Shown here: in pieces, positions 18,377 through 27,551 of the stretch
How the letters are laid out: every line of letters begins with the position of its first letter
How positions within the stretch are numbered: the stretch's first letter is position 1
Assembly (NCBI GenBank): GCA_947479645.1
Contig: CANKAJ010000003.1
Span: forward strand, 16,584-80,583
Source of the DNA: Betaproteobacteria bacterium
Lineage (GTDB): Bacteria > Pseudomonadota > Gammaproteobacteria > Burkholderiales > SG8-39
DNA length: 64,000 nucleotides
Direction of reading: 5' to 3'
Translations under genes and position numbers: made by a program
The notes under the pieces: generated by a model
What the model saw: the letters and a program-made list of their open reading frames with translations, nothing else
Database searches by the model: none
Told to the model about the DNA's origin: nothing

Positions 18377-19045
18377 ATGCGCATACTGGTCGTTGAAGAT
18401 GATTTGATGCTGGGACGGGGCATTCAGGCCGGGCTCGGCGAACTCGGATTCGCCGCCGACTGGGTGCACGACGGCCTGCAAGCGCAAGCGGCAATAAGCA
18501 CAACGGCATTTGCCGCTGTGGTGCTCGACCTCGGTCTGCCCCGCCTGTCCGGACTCGACCTGCTCAAGCGCCTGCGGGCCAAGGGCGATCGCACGCCGGT
18601 GCTGATCCTGACTGCGCAGGATGCGATGGAGCAGCGCATCAGCGGTCTGGACAGCGGCGCCGACGATTACATGGTCAAGCCCTTCGACCTCAATGAACTG
18701 GCTGCCCGTTTGCGTGCATTGATCCGGCGCGCCCATGGCCAGGCTGATCCCCTGCTCAGCATCGCCGGCATCCAGCTTGACCCGGCTACCCACGCGGTCC
18801 GCTATCAGGGCCACCCGGTTGAGCTATCCGGACGCGAGTTTGATGTACTGCGCGAATTGATGCTGGCGGCAGGACGGGTTTTGTCGCGCGACCAGCTTGT
18901 GGAACGCGTGTATTCCTCCGGCGAAGCGGTCGAGAGCAACGCCATTGAAGTTCATATTCATCACCTGCGCCGCAAGCTCGCCCCCGAGCTCATACGCACT
19001 CTTCGCGGCGTCGGTTACCTGCTGCCGCGCGACACGCATGCCTGA
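18377..19045 (+). CDS. QseB-like OmpR-family response regulator
   Basis: 222 residues. Receiver domain with acidic pair E7/D8/D9, phospho-acceptor D51 (VLDLGLP) and the conserved K in MVKPFDL; then an OmpR winged-helix domain (LSGREFDVLRELM, EVHIHHLRRKL, RTLRGVGYLL). Its stop overlaps the start of the histidine kinase gene by 8 bp, so they are translationally coupled. Position right after SHP/DHC/cytochrome b561 suggests it controls that operon. QseBC-type regulators are known neighbours of shp loci, but the regulon here is inferred. Confidence 0.95.
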   Translation: MRILVVEDDLMLGRGIQAGLGELGFAADWVHDGLQAQAAISTTAFAAVVLDLGLPRLSGLDLLKRLRAKGDRTPVLILTAQDAMEQRISGLDSGADDYMVKPFDLNELAARLRALIRRAHGQADPLLSIAGIQLDPATHAVRYQGHPVELSGREFDVLRELMLAAGRVLSRDQLVERVYSSGEAVESNAIEVHIHHLRRKLAPELIRTLRGVGYLLPRDTHA

Positions 19046-20519
19046 GACGCGCCCGCCATCGCTGCGAAGCCGGCTGCTGGCATTGCTGCTCGGCGTGACT
19101 GCCATCGGCTGGCTGGCCATGGGCGCCATCGGGATCATGGATGTGCGTCACGAGGCGCGTGAAATACTGGATGGCCATCTGGCACAGACCGCTGCGCTGC
19201 TGCTCGCGCAGCGGGGCGACGAGCTGGACGAAATCGACACCGAGCATGCTCCTTCGCTGCACCGCTACAGTCTCAAGGTGGCATTTCAGGTGTGGGAGCG
19301 CGGCAGGGCGCTGCGACTGCATTCGACCAATGCGCCGGACGTACACCTGTCAACGCTGCAGCAGGGATACAGCGACGTCACGCATGCGGGTGTGGACTGG
19401 CGCGTGTTCAGCGCCTGGGATGCCCATCATGAAATACTGGTGCAGGTTGCCGAGCGCCAGGAATCGCGCGATGAAATCGCCACTGCGCTGGCGAAGAGCC
19501 TGGGACTTTGGCTGCTGGCGGTGCTGGTCTTTATCGGTATCGCGACCTGGCTGGCGGTCACGCACGGGCTGCGACCGCTGGGCGCATTGCAACGCGAACT
19601 GTCCACTCGCGATCCCGCGCGCCTGGCGCCGCTGCCACTGCAGGGCGTTCCTGCTGAAACGCTGCCACTGGTCACCGAAATAAACCGCCTGTTCGCGCGC
19701 ATTGATACGATGATCGAACGTGAGCGCCGCTTTACCGCTGACGCAGCCCACGAATTGCGCACACCGCTGGCGGTATTGCGCACCCAGGCGCAGGTTGCGC
19801 TGGCCGCGCGCGGCGAATCAGTCAGACAGGAGGCGCTGGCGGCGCTGATCGGCGGCACCGATCGCGCCACGCGACTGATCGAACAAATGCTCATGCTGGC
19901 ACGCATCGAATCGGGCCACCGCGAGGCTCCGCAGTTGCCTGTCGAGCTGCGCGAAATTGTGCGCGCCGAAGCGGCCGCGATCGCCCCCCGTGCAATCGAA
20001 AAAGGCCTCGACCTGGAAATTGCCGGCGACAGCACCATTGTCATTCCGGGGCAGCCGGAACTGCTCTCGATTCTGGCGCGCAACCTGCTGGACAATGCCG
20101 TGCGCTACTCGCCCCCCGGCGGAAACATTGGCGTCAGCGTGACGAATGAGAACGGAACCGGGCAATTGCGCGTGACAAATGTCGGAGCAGCGGTCGGATC
20201 AGCGGTCGGAGCAGCGGTCGGAGCAGCGGTCGGAGCAGCGGTCGGGTCAGCGGTCGGGTCAGCGGCCGGGTCAGCGGCCGGCTCAGTAGCCGGCCCAGCG
20301 CTGACTGCGGAAGAATTGGCACGCCTGGGCGAGCGCTTCCACCGCATCCCGGGCAGCGGCGAATCAGGCAGCGGCCTGGGACTGTCCATCGTGCAGCGCA
20401 TCGCCGAGTTGCATGGTGCCACCATTCAATTCAACGCCACGGCTGGCGGTGGACTTGCCGTGACAGTCAGCTTCCCCAAGTTGGGGACCAAACCGCAGCA
20501 GCAGACATCACTGATTTGA
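19038..20519 (+). CDS. QseC-like sensor histidine kinase with minisatellite in the ATPase domain
   Basis: 493 residues from the ATG at 19038, overlapping the response regulator stop. Transmembrane helices near residues 14-36 and 155-178 flank a periplasmic sensor region of 2CSK type; HAMP-like linker; HisKA with H238 in DAAHELRTPLA; HATPase with N box (LARNLLDNAVRYSPPGG) and G2 box (GSGLGLSIV). The G1 box, normally ending NSGP/DNGPG, reads NVG and is then interrupted by about 40 residues of V/A-G-A/S-A repeats before PALTAEELARLGERF. Whether ATP binding survives is unknown. No upstream promoter of its own is visible. Confidence 0.94.
   Translation: MPETRPPSLRSRLLALLLGVTAIGWLAMGAIGIMDVRHEAREILDGHLAQTAALLLAQRGDELDEIDTEHAPSLHRYSLKVAFQVWERGRALRLHSTNAPDVHLSTLQQGYSDVTHAGVDWRVFSAWDAHHEILVQVAERQESRDEIATALAKSLGLWLLAVLVFIGIATWLAVTHGLRPLGALQRELSTRDPARLAPLPLQGVPAETLPLVTEINRLFARIDTMIERERRFTADAAHELRTPLAVLRTQAQVALAARGESVRQEALAALIGGTDRATRLIEQMLMLARIESGHREAPQLPVELREIVRAEAAAIAPRAIEKGLDLEIAGDSTIVIPGQPELLSILARNLLDNAVRYSPPGGNIGVSVTNENGTGQLRVTNVGAAVGSAVGAAVGAAVGAAVGSAVGSAAGSAAGSVAGPALTAEELARLGERFHRIPGSGESGSGLGLSIVQRIAELHGATIQFNATAGGGLAVTVSFPKLGTKPQQQTSLI
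20181..20300 (+). repeat. ten-unit 12-bp coding minisatellite
   Basis: Unit GTCGGAGCAGCG repeated ten times in tandem with drift (GGA to GGG, GCA to TCA, GTC to GCC toward the 3' end), all in frame, encoding V/A-G-A/S/P-A/V tetrapeptides. Units 1, 3, 4 and 5 are identical, implying recent slippage at the 5' side. Unit length is a multiple of three, so copy-number change alters protein length without frameshift. Confidence 0.97.
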
Positions 20520-20521
20520 AT

Positions 20522-20938
20522 TCAGCCTGGCGCCGATACCGTGGGTTTCAGGTCGAGCCGGCGGGCAACCTTTGAAAACTGCCTATCGAAAGTTGCCAGG
20601 CCAGTGCATAGGCCGGATTGGGCCAGATGCAGTGCGTCGGAGAAATCCAGCCCTCGGCGATACCAGGCGATGGCCTGGCTGACCGCGCCGACGCGATCGA
20701 CGGTCAGATTCTCGACGGATAGCATGTCCTCAAACAAGGCCGCAATTTCATCAGGCGGCATGCCATAGGCACCCCGCAGCACCCATTCAAGTTCCTCTAT
20801 CACGGTAATCGGCACAAAGAGCTGACGGCCGGACGACAACAAGGCCTGGGCGCGCTTTGTTTGCAACTTTGTCGCGGCATCGGCATCGCTCTCGGCCGCA
20901 ATGGCGCGAACAAGAACATTGGTGTCCAGGGAGATCAT
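20522..20938 (-). CDS. vapC: PIN-domain toxin (VapC-like ribonuclease)
   Basis: 138 residues. PIN-domain acidic residues are in place: D5 in MISLDTNVLVRAI, E49 in VIEELEWVLRG, D98 in LDFSDALHLA and D117 in LATFDRQF. VapC toxins are Mg2+-dependent RNases acting on tRNA or rRNA. Its ATG overlaps the antitoxin stop by 4 bp (ATGA), typical for these operons. It converges on the histidine kinase gene with only 2 bp between stops. Confidence 0.88.
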   Translation of the reverse strand: MISLDTNVLVRAIAAESDADAATKLQTKRAQALLSSGRQLFVPITVIEELEWVLRGAYGMPPDEIAALFEDMLSVENLTVDRVGAVSQAIAWYRRGLDFSDALHLAQSGLCTGLATFDRQFSKVARRLDLKPTVSAPG

Positions 20939-21192
20939 GTCTTGCCTTGCCGCTTCGCCACCGACAGGCCCTGCAACGCTTCAACTGCAAGCGGTTTGCC
21001 GCGGTGAACCATCCGGTCGAACAGCACGGACGCGGGTTTCTTTGCTCCGGCGCTGTCGGGGCGCACCAGAATGCCATCGCCATTCGGCGCCAACTCGACG
21101 CGAACGCGGGCGCCCGGCGCAAGAGCAACCTGCCGGCAAAGCGCGGCGGGCAATACCACTTGCCGTTTACCCGAAAGAATCATGGTACTCAT
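20935..21192 (-). CDS. vapB: AbrB/MazE-like antitoxin
   Basis: 85 residues, starting at 21192 with a strong GGAGG. The N-terminus (SGKRQVVLPAALCRQVALAPGARVRVEL) has the swapped-hairpin AbrB signature, which binds DNA; the C-terminal half is the toxin-neutralising part. Operon leader of the PIN toxin gene. A 17-bp dyad at 21244-21260 lies about 50 bp upstream and could be its operator. Confidence 0.88.
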   Translation of the reverse strand: MSTMILSGKRQVVLPAALCRQVALAPGARVRVELAPNGDGILVRPDSAGAKKPASVLFDRMVHRGKPLAVEALQGLSVAKRQGKT

Positions 21193-21243
21193 AATCGCCT
21201 CCAGAGGATATACGCTTGGCAGTTTAGGCTATTTGCCATTACC

Positions 21244-21260
21244 GTTCAACCGCGTTGAAC
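21244..21260. promoter_or_regulatory. dyad GTTCAA-N5-TTGAAC upstream of the toxin-antitoxin pair
   Basis: GTTCAACCGCGTTGAAC is a 6-bp arm inverted repeat with a 5-nt centre, 51 bp before the antitoxin ATG, where autoregulatory AbrB-type operators are expected. The rest of 21193-21511 contains no gene; it has two short direct repeats (ATTTGCATGC around 21307 and 21319; TTATGACCG around 21368 and 21377). Confidence 0.35.
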
Positions 21261-21511
21261 GCGGTGAATCGTGTCTCACACTCACTCATCAGCGAACTCG
21301 CGACGCGGATTTGCATGCGAATTTGCATGCATCATGCCCATCAAAATCTGTGTGGAAAAGGCCCTGTTTATGACCGTTTATGACCGGTCACACCCGCCAT
21401 TTCTTGATCCACCTCAAGTTGCTTGCAAATTGGCGCCACAAAGGTGCTTGCCAGCCTGCGCATTGTGTGCAAACGAGCATGAACTATGTGCATCCAACTC
21501 GATGCACTTCC

Positions 21512-22630
21512 ATGACTGCCAACACCACCGCCACCATCCTGATCATCGATGATGCTCCGGAAAACCTGCACGTGCTGGGCGAACTACTGAGACCGCTTTA
21601 CCGCGTGCTCGCGGCCACCTCCGGCGAAGCCGGCTTGCGTGTGGCGGGTGGAAAACCCAAACCTGACCTGATTCTGCTCGATGTCATGATGCCGGGAATG
21701 GACGGTTATGCAGTGCTGGCGCGTCTGCGCGAGAACCCGGCCACCCGCGATATCCCGGTGGTGTTCCTCACCGCGCTGTCCTCCCCGCAGGATGAAGAGC
21801 GCGGGCTGAAACTCGGCGCGGCCGACTACATCACCAAGCCCATCCAGCCCGCCATCGTCAATGCGCGTGTGCGCACGCAACTCCAAGCAAAGCAATCGCG
21901 CGACTGGATGGCAGACCAGAACGCGGCGCTCGAGGCCGAAGTGGCGCGGCGCATGTCCGAAAATGATCTGACCCAGCAAGTCGGCATTCGCGCGCTGGCG
22001 CACCTGGCCGAACTGCGCGACCCGGAGACCGGAAACCATATTTTGCGCACGTCGGGTTACGTGCGGCTGCTGGCGACTGGTTTGCAACATCATCCAAAAT
22101 TTTCAGCCGCGCTCAGCAAGCGCCAGATCGACCTGCTGGCCCGCTCAGCACCGCTGCATGACATCGGCAAGGTCGGCATTCCCGATCACATCCTGCTCAA
22201 GCCTGGCAAACTGACGCCGGACGAATGGGCCGTCATGCAGACGCACGCCAAACTGGGCAGCGACGCCATTGAGCAGGCCGAGCACGACATCGAGATACCG
22301 CTGGCGTTCCTGACCGTTGCCAAGGAAATTGCCCACTGGCATCACGAAAAATGGGACGGCAGCGGCTACCCCGACGGCCTCGCTGGCGAAGCCATTCCGC
22401 TGTCGGCACGCCTGATGGCCGTGGCCGACGTGTTCGATGCGCTGATTTCATCGCGTGTCTACAAACCGCCGATGAGCTTTGCAGAAGCCCGCGCCATCAT
22501 CGCTGCCGGGCGCGGCAAGCATTTTGATCCGGACATGATTGATGCCTTCCTGGCCGGATTCGACGATTTTGCAGCCATTGCCGAGCGCTTTCGGGACGAG
22601 AGCAGCGGGACCAGGCCGGCAAGTAATTGA
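21512..22630 (+). CDS. response regulator with HD-GYP domain (c-di-GMP phosphodiesterase)
   Basis: 372 residues from the ATG at 21512. Receiver domain (LIIDDAPENLHVLG; D57 in LLDVMMPGMDG; ITKPIQ) followed by an HD-GYP domain with all signature elements: HILRTSGYVRLLA, LHDIGKVGIPDHILLKPGKL, and HHEKWDGSGYPDGLAGE. HD-GYP proteins hydrolyse cyclic di-GMP to GMP; phosphorylation of the receiver should control it. The membrane sensors and hybrid kinase downstream on the same strand are plausible partners. Confidence 0.95.
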   Translation: MTANTTATILIIDDAPENLHVLGELLRPLYRVLAATSGEAGLRVAGGKPKPDLILLDVMMPGMDGYAVLARLRENPATRDIPVVFLTALSSPQDEERGLKLGAADYITKPIQPAIVNARVRTQLQAKQSRDWMADQNAALEAEVARRMSENDLTQQVGIRALAHLAELRDPETGNHILRTSGYVRLLATGLQHHPKFSAALSKRQIDLLARSAPLHDIGKVGIPDHILLKPGKLTPDEWAVMQTHAKLGSDAIEQAEHDIEIPLAFLTVAKEIAHWHHEKWDGSGYPDGLAGEAIPLSARLMAVADVFDALISSRVYKPPMSFAEARAIIAAGRGKHFDPDMIDAFLAGFDDFAAIAERFRDESSGTRPASN

Positions 22631-22663
22631 CGCGCCTGGCCAGATTGAAAATCGCACAAGACC

Positions 22664-24385
22664 ATGGCCCCGATTACAAAATCGAAGTCTGCGAATTCCC
22701 GCACCCTCGCGCAGGAATTGCGCCGCCTCATCCTGCTGTCGGCGCTGCCCCTGACGCTGATCATCGCCACGCAAAGCTTTTGGGTTTATCACACCGCAAT
22801 CGAACAGGCGCAGGAATTTCTGCGCGATTACGCCGTCGATATTGAAAACGACGCAACGCGGTTTTTCGGGGATACCGCGCGCGGACTGAATATGATCGCC
22901 GGGCGTCCCGCTGTGATCAGGATGGACCCGGCGCATTGCGACCCGGGCTTGGGCGATCTGATTGCAATCCGGACGCGCTACGCCAATACCAACGTCACGG
23001 ATCGCAACGGCTGGGTCATCTGCGGCGCGACGCCGCCGACCGGCGGCCCGCGTTCGATCAATGTCTCGGAGCGTGACTGGTTCCAGGCCGCCATGGCGGG
23101 ACAACCGTTTGCGCTCGGCGCAGCGCGCAAGGGGCCGATTTTCGGTCGCTGGGTCATCACCGCCGCGGCGCCGGTAAAAACAGGCAGTGGCAACATCGTC
23201 GGGGTGGTTTCAGTTGCCATTGATCTGGAGAAATGGTTTGAGTCGACTGATCAGCCGACACTGGCGCCTGCCACGATTCAGGGCATCATCGACCAGACCG
23301 GCATGGTGATCATGCGAACGCCGGAGCCTGAAAAATGGGTGGGCACCGCCAATCCCGATCGGCAGTTGCTCGACAGGATGATCAGCGTTCGCAACGGGAC
23401 CTTCAACGCGAAAGGCAGGCAAGGATTCGAGCGCATCTGGTCGGTCAAATCGATCCCGAATACGAACTGGATCGCATTTGCCGGCGTTAGCGCCAATCTC
23501 GCCCTCGCGACGCCGACCCGTTACGCGGCGCTTGCGGCAATCGCTCTCGCGATCATTCTGCTCACAGTCATTTTCCTGTCCATTCTCTCTTTGCGCAGGA
23601 TTTCCTCATCCATCGCCGCGCTTGCCACGACTTCCCAGAAAGTCACCTCCGGGGACCGCAGCGCCCGTGCCGCAATCAGCGGGCCCCATGAAATAACCAC
23701 CGTCGCGCGGCAATTCAACCGCATGCTGGATGCGCTCGAACAGAATGAGCAGGCCCTGCGCGAGAGCGAGTCCCGCTGGAAATTCGCCATCGAAGGATCA
23801 GGCGACGGCCTGTGGGACTGGAACGTGGCGGAAAGCACGGTATTTTTCAGCGAGCGCTGGAAGGAAATGCTCGGCTATTCCGAAGACGAAGTCGGCAATG
23901 GGCTGGAGGAATGGGAGATGCGCATCCACCCTGATGACAAGCCACTCACCCTCGTCACGGTGCAGGCCCATCTCGAGGGCAGGACGCCGATGTACAACAG
24001 TGAACACCGCGTCCGCTGCAAGGATGGCAGTTACAAATGGATACTCGACCGCGGCATGATTATCAGCCGCAACGAAGACGGAAAACCCTTGCGCATGATC
24101 GGTACGCACGCCGATATCACCGCAAAAAGACTGACCATAGAGGCACTGCAACGGCAAGGCCAGCAACTGCTGCAACGCAATGAAGATCTCGACCACTTCA
24201 ACCGTGTCATGGTCGGTCGTGAGCTGGACATGATTGATCTGAAGCGGCAGGTGAATGCGCTGTCGCTCGAACTCGGGCGCGCGGCGCCGTTCAACCTGGA
24301 CTTCTCCGACCCACCGCCATCCCCGCCCGCCCCGACCTGCGAGGTGAAGGATGCAAGCCCGCTCGCCGCGGGAGCGCCGCGATGA
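22664..24385 (+). CDS. membrane sensor: Cache, HAMP and PAS domains, no output domain
   Basis: 573 residues. Transmembrane helix about 22-42; a periplasmic dCache-like region with GRWVITAAAPVKTGSGNIVGVVSVAID; second helix about 288-310; HAMP; then a PAS_3 domain (WKFAIEGSGDGLWDWNV to MIGTHADITAKR). It ends with a coiled segment RNEDLDHFNRVMVGRELDMI and NALSLELGRAAPFNLDF, with no kinase, GGDEF or MCP domain. The same tail ends the protein at 25110-27551. It may present sensory information to the adjacent hybrid kinase. The start at 22664 is the first ATG; the ribosome site is weak. Confidence 0.88.
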   Translation: MAPITKSKSANSRTLAQELRRLILLSALPLTLIIATQSFWVYHTAIEQAQEFLRDYAVDIENDATRFFGDTARGLNMIAGRPAVIRMDPAHCDPGLGDLIAIRTRYANTNVTDRNGWVICGATPPTGGPRSINVSERDWFQAAMAGQPFALGAARKGPIFGRWVITAAAPVKTGSGNIVGVVSVAIDLEKWFESTDQPTLAPATIQGIIDQTGMVIMRTPEPEKWVGTANPDRQLLDRMISVRNGTFNAKGRQGFERIWSVKSIPNTNWIAFAGVSANLALATPTRYAALAAIALAIILLTVIFLSILSLRRISSSIAALATTSQKVTSGDRSARAAISGPHEITTVARQFNRMLDALEQNEQALRESESRWKFAIEGSGDGLWDWNVAESTVFFSERWKEMLGYSEDEVGNGLEEWEMRIHPDDKPLTLVTVQAHLEGRTPMYNSEHRVRCKDGSYKWILDRGMIISRNEDGKPLRMIGTHADITAKRLTIEALQRQGQQLLQRNEDLDHFNRVMVGRELDMIDLKRQVNALSLELGRAAPFNLDFSDPPPSPPAPTCEVKDASPLAAGAPR

Positions 24386-24401
24386 GCGCGCTCTGGTCGA
24401 A

Positions 24402-24623
24402 CTACCGCTGTGCGGCCCGGTCGAGTTTTGCCAGCAAGCGCAGACCGCGTTTTGCGTCGCCGCGCGCAGCGCGAATGCGGAAGCGCGCTTCGGCGTCGAA
24501 CTCGGCCAATGCGGCAATGGAGAACTCCTCGATCAGCTTGTTCATGCTGACGCTGCGTGTCGTGGCGAGATGCTTGAGCCGCTCGTGTGTATCGTCGGGC
24601 ATGCGAATGGTGAGGGTAGCCAT
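24402..24623 (-). CDS. ribbon-helix-helix antitoxin
   Basis: 73 residues. The start ATLTIRMPDDTHERLKHLA and the following helix SVSMNKLIEEFSIAAL form a MetJ/Arc ribbon-helix-helix fold of the HicB/CopG-like type. It starts 4 bp after the PIN toxin gene, forming a pair in which the toxin is first. Probable DNA-binding antitoxin of that pair. Confidence 0.85.
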   Translation of the reverse strand: MATLTIRMPDDTHERLKHLATTRSVSMNKLIEEFSIAALAEFDAEARFRIRAARGDAKRGLRLLAKLDRAAQR

Positions 24624-24627
24624 GTTT

Positions 24628-25047
24628 TCACTCCTTGATGAAACGCTCCGGGCGCAGGATGCGCAAATTCGGAAAGCGCAATTGCGCGCCCCCGAAATCC
24701 CGGATGTTGCGCGTAATCAGCGCGTCCGCGGCACCCGCGACCGCCAGCTCGAGCACGTGATTGTCGGTCTCGTCGGGCAGGTTCGGCCGCCACAAATAGT
24801 AGATGCGGGTCCAGCGGCAGGCGCGCAGGAATGCGTCGAGCAGCGCTTCGCGCTCGGGCGCCGACAGGACGCAGCCGCGAAACAGCTCCCGGCGCGAAAG
24901 CACGGATTCGAACTCGCTGTAAAGCGCCGTTCCCATGAGCGGTCGGTGTACGCCCGCCAGACAGCGCCGCAGCACTTCGCGGCTTGCGCCGCCAGGGCCA
25001 AGCAGCGCCGCAACGAAAACATCGGTATCGACGACAACGGTTGCCAT
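24628..25047 (-). CDS. PIN-domain toxin (COG1569/TIGR00305-like)
   Basis: 139 residues from the ATG at 25047 (a start at 25065 is also open). TVVVDTDVFVAALLGPGGASREVL is the typical start of this PIN toxin family; acidic residues in ALYSEFESVL, LPDETDNHVLELA and LITRNIRDFGG complete the nuclease centre. Placed upstream of its antitoxin, the usual order for this family. The pair is inserted between two like-oriented sensor genes on the opposite strand. Confidence 0.87.
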   Translation of the reverse strand: MATVVVDTDVFVAALLGPGGASREVLRRCLAGVHRPLMGTALYSEFESVLSRRELFRGCVLSAPEREALLDAFLRACRWTRIYYLWRPNLPDETDNHVLELAVAGAADALITRNIRDFGGAQLRFPNLRILRPERFIKE

Positions 25048-25109
25048 GGAAAAATGATAGCACATACGCTATCAGCTTTCAGCCGCCCAGTCACACGGTG
25101 GCCCACCGC

Positions 25110-27551
25110 ATGACCCCACCACTTCTTTCCCCGGCCCTTGCGCTGCTCGCCACCCTGCTGGGGCTGTCGGCATTGCTGGGGTGGACCTTGGATATCGACG
25201 CCCTCAAGCAGGGCCTGGCCACGAGCGTCGCCATGAATCCCGCCACGGCCGTGTGCATGACGCTGCTCGGGCTTGAAGCGGTGCGCATGAATGCATGGAA
25301 CGCGCATGCCGCCCTCGCCAAAGCCGGGCAACTGGTCATCCTTGTGGTGATCGCCGCCGGTCTGGGCAAGCTCTGCGATCTCATCTTCGGCACCTCCTTC
25401 GCCATCGATCAAATGCTCTTTGGCGCCGCGCTCAACGCGGAGTCGCGCTTCCCGAGCAGAATGGCGCCCAATACGGCGGCCTGCCTGGTATTGCTCGGCG
25501 TGGCCATGCAGTTCATGCGTGGCGGCACGGACAGTCGCGTGCGTAACGCACAACTGCTCGCCATGCTGGCCCTGCTGGCTGGATTGCTGGCCCTGGCCGG
25601 CAACCTGTTCAGCGTCCGGGAACTGTCCGGGCCGTTGCAGTACATCCCCATGGCGGTCAACACGGCGGTCGCCATCTGTTGCATTGGCGCAAGCATCCTG
25701 TCGTCCAGCCCGCGAAAAGGCCTGATGAAGTTTTTCCGGTGGGAATCGATCCAGACCCGGGTGACCGTGGCTTCAATGGCCATCTTTGTGACAGGCGTCT
25801 GGTCACTGACGCTCTATTCCAGCTCGGTGTTGCGCGATGATTTGCAGCGCCAGTTGGGCGCGCAGCAGTTTGCGACGGTTTCAGTGCTGGCCGAGGAAAT
25901 CGATCAGGACATGGGCGACCGTTTCAGCGCGCTAGAAACCATCGCCGCGGAAATCACCCCGGCCATGCTGGCCAATGCGACAGTCCTGCAGCGGCTCCTG
26001 CAAAGTCGCCCCATATTTAACCGTCTTTTTAACGGCGGCGTTTTCGCCACCCGCCTCGATGGAATCTCGATCGCCGCCATGCCGCTGGAGGCACGACGGC
26101 TCAGCGTCGATTACGCGGAAAGAGATTTCATGGTCGCGGCGCTCAAGGAGGGCAAGCTGGCAGTAGGCCGGCCAACCCTCGGCAGGGTGCTGAAGGTGCC
26201 GACTTTCGGCATGGCAGTGCCCATCCGCAATCCCGAGGGCAAAACGATCGGGGTACTGGTCGGCGCGACCGATCTCTCGCAGCCCGGCTTTCTGAATCGT
26301 ATTTTCACAAAGACCTATGGCAAGACCGGCGACCTCTATCTGATCGCGCCACAGCACCGGCTGATCGTCAACGCCACCGACAAGAGCCGTGTCATGGAGA
26401 CCTTGCCCGCGGCGGGAAAGAATCCGGGCCTCGACCGCTTTATCGGGGGTTACGACGGCTCCGATCTGTACGTCAATGCGATTGGCGTGGAAGTCCTGAC
26501 GACGGCCAAGCACATGTCGGTGACCGATTGGTACCTGGCGATCGCAATGCCCACCGAAGAAGCCTTCGCCCCGATCCGCGAGCTGAATCAGCGCTACCTG
26601 CTGAGCGCGTTGCTCCTCACCGTGCTGGCGGGCGCCTTGACCTGGTGGTTGATGCGACGCCAACTCGCGCCGCTGTTCGCCACCGTGCATACGCTGGCTG
26701 GCCTGGCGGACTCAGATCGGCCGATGCCGCCCCTGCCCGTGGTAAGTCAGGATGAAATCGGCGAACTGATCGGCGCCTTCAATGGCCTGCTGGAAAAGTT
26801 GGCGCGGCGCACCGCCGATTTGGCCGAGAGTGCAGCGCGCTATGAACGCGCCGTCAACGGCATCAACGACGGCGTCTGGGAGTGGATTCCGGCGACCGGC
26901 GAGGACTACCTGTCGCCGCGCTGGAAGGCGCTGCTCGGTTATGAAGATCATGAATTGCCCAACGTGCAGGGAACGTTCTTCCACCAGATTCATGCCGAAG
27001 ACCTCGGGAAGGTGCAAGAGGCGGTTCGCGCGCATCTCGAAGAGCGCAAGCCTTTTCAGGTCGAGTTTCGCATGCGCCACAAGAGCGGCGAATACCGCTG
27101 GTTCTCCTCGCGCGGCAATACCGAGTGGGATGAACAAGGTCGGCCGTTACGCATGGCGGGGGCCATTTCCGACATCACCGAACGCAAAGAGGCCGAGGCG
27201 GCGCTGCAGGCAATCAACGCTCGGCGTGCCGCCGAACAGGCCGCCGCCCTCGAAGCCCAGCGCCAGTCGCGGCTGGCGGCGCTGAACCTGCTGGAGGACG
27301 CCCGCGCGGCCCGCGCCCAGACCGAGGCCGCGGCGGCGGCCCTGGCTAGGCGCAACGAAGAACTCAGCCGCTTCAACAGCGTGGCGGTCGACCGCGAGCT
27401 AGACATGATCGCGCTGAAAAAACAGGTCAACGCGCTGGCGCGTGAACTCGGACGAGCCGAACCGTTCAACCTGGCCTTCGCCGCCTCGCTGCCGGGCGCC
27501 GGCAGCGAGGCGACAGATTCACTTCCGCCCGCCGCAGGAAAGCAAACATGA
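25110..27551 (+). CDS. multi-pass membrane sensor with Cache, HAMP and PAS domains, no output domain
   Basis: 813 residues from the ATG at 25110. The first about 200 residues are a MASE-like membrane domain of six or seven helices, followed by another helix, a Cache domain ([20 protein letters not shown], then [14 protein letters not shown]), a helix near 520-538, HAMP, and a PAS_3 domain ([17 protein letters not shown] to [12 protein letters not shown]). It ends in an Ala/Glu-rich coiled coil and the tail [20 protein letters not shown] plus [10 protein letters not shown], as in the protein at 22664. No catalytic output domain. Its stop overlaps the hybrid-kinase start (ATGA), so the two are co-translated and may form one sensory complex. 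Confidence 0.9.
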   Translation: MTPPLLSPALALLATLLGLSALLGWTLDIDALKQGLATSVAMNPATAVCMTLLGLEAVRMNAWNAHAALAKAGQLVILVVIAAGLGKLCDLIFGTSFAIDQMLFGAALNAESRFPSRMAPNTAACLVLLGVAMQFMRGGTDSRVRNAQLLAMLALLAGLLALAGNLFSVRELSGPLQYIPMAVNTAVAICCIGASILSSSPRKGLMKFFRWESIQTRVTVASMAIFVTGVWSLTLYSSSVLRDDLQRQLGAQQFATVSVLAEEIDQDMGDRFSALETIAAEITPAMLANATVLQRLLQSRPIFNRLFNGGVFATRLDGISIAAMPLEARRLSVDYAERDFMVAALKEGKLAVGRPTLGRVLKVPTFGMAVPIRNPEGKTIGVLVGATDLSQPGFLNRIFTKTYGKTGDLYLIAPQHRLIVNATDKSRVMETLPAAGKNPGLDRFIGGYDGSDLYVNAIGVEVLTTAKHMSVTDWYLAIAMPTEEAFAPIRELNQRYLLSALLLTVLAGALTWWLMRRQLAPLFATVHTLAGLADSDRPMPPLPVVSQDEIGELIGAFNGLLEKLARRTADLAESAARYERAVNGINDGVWEWIPATGEDYLSPRWKALLGYEDHELPNVQGTFFHQIHAEDLGKVQEAVRAHLEERKPFQVEFRMRHKSGEYRWFSSRGNTEWDEQGRPLRMAGAISDITERKEAEAALQAINARRAAEQAAALEAQRQSRLAALNLLEDARAARAQTEAAAAALARRNEELSRFNSVAVDRELDMIALKKQVNALARELGRAEPFNLAFAASLPGAGSEATDSLPPAAGKQT

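Noticed and set aside
18314-18814. 166-codon minus-strand frame over the MITE-like element and response regulator
   Set aside because: It crosses the element and the antisense of a well-conserved receiver gene; no coding signature.
20181-20300. CRISPR or intergenic repeat array
   Set aside because: Units are 12 bp, directly adjacent without spacers, and inside a coding frame; it is a coding minisatellite.
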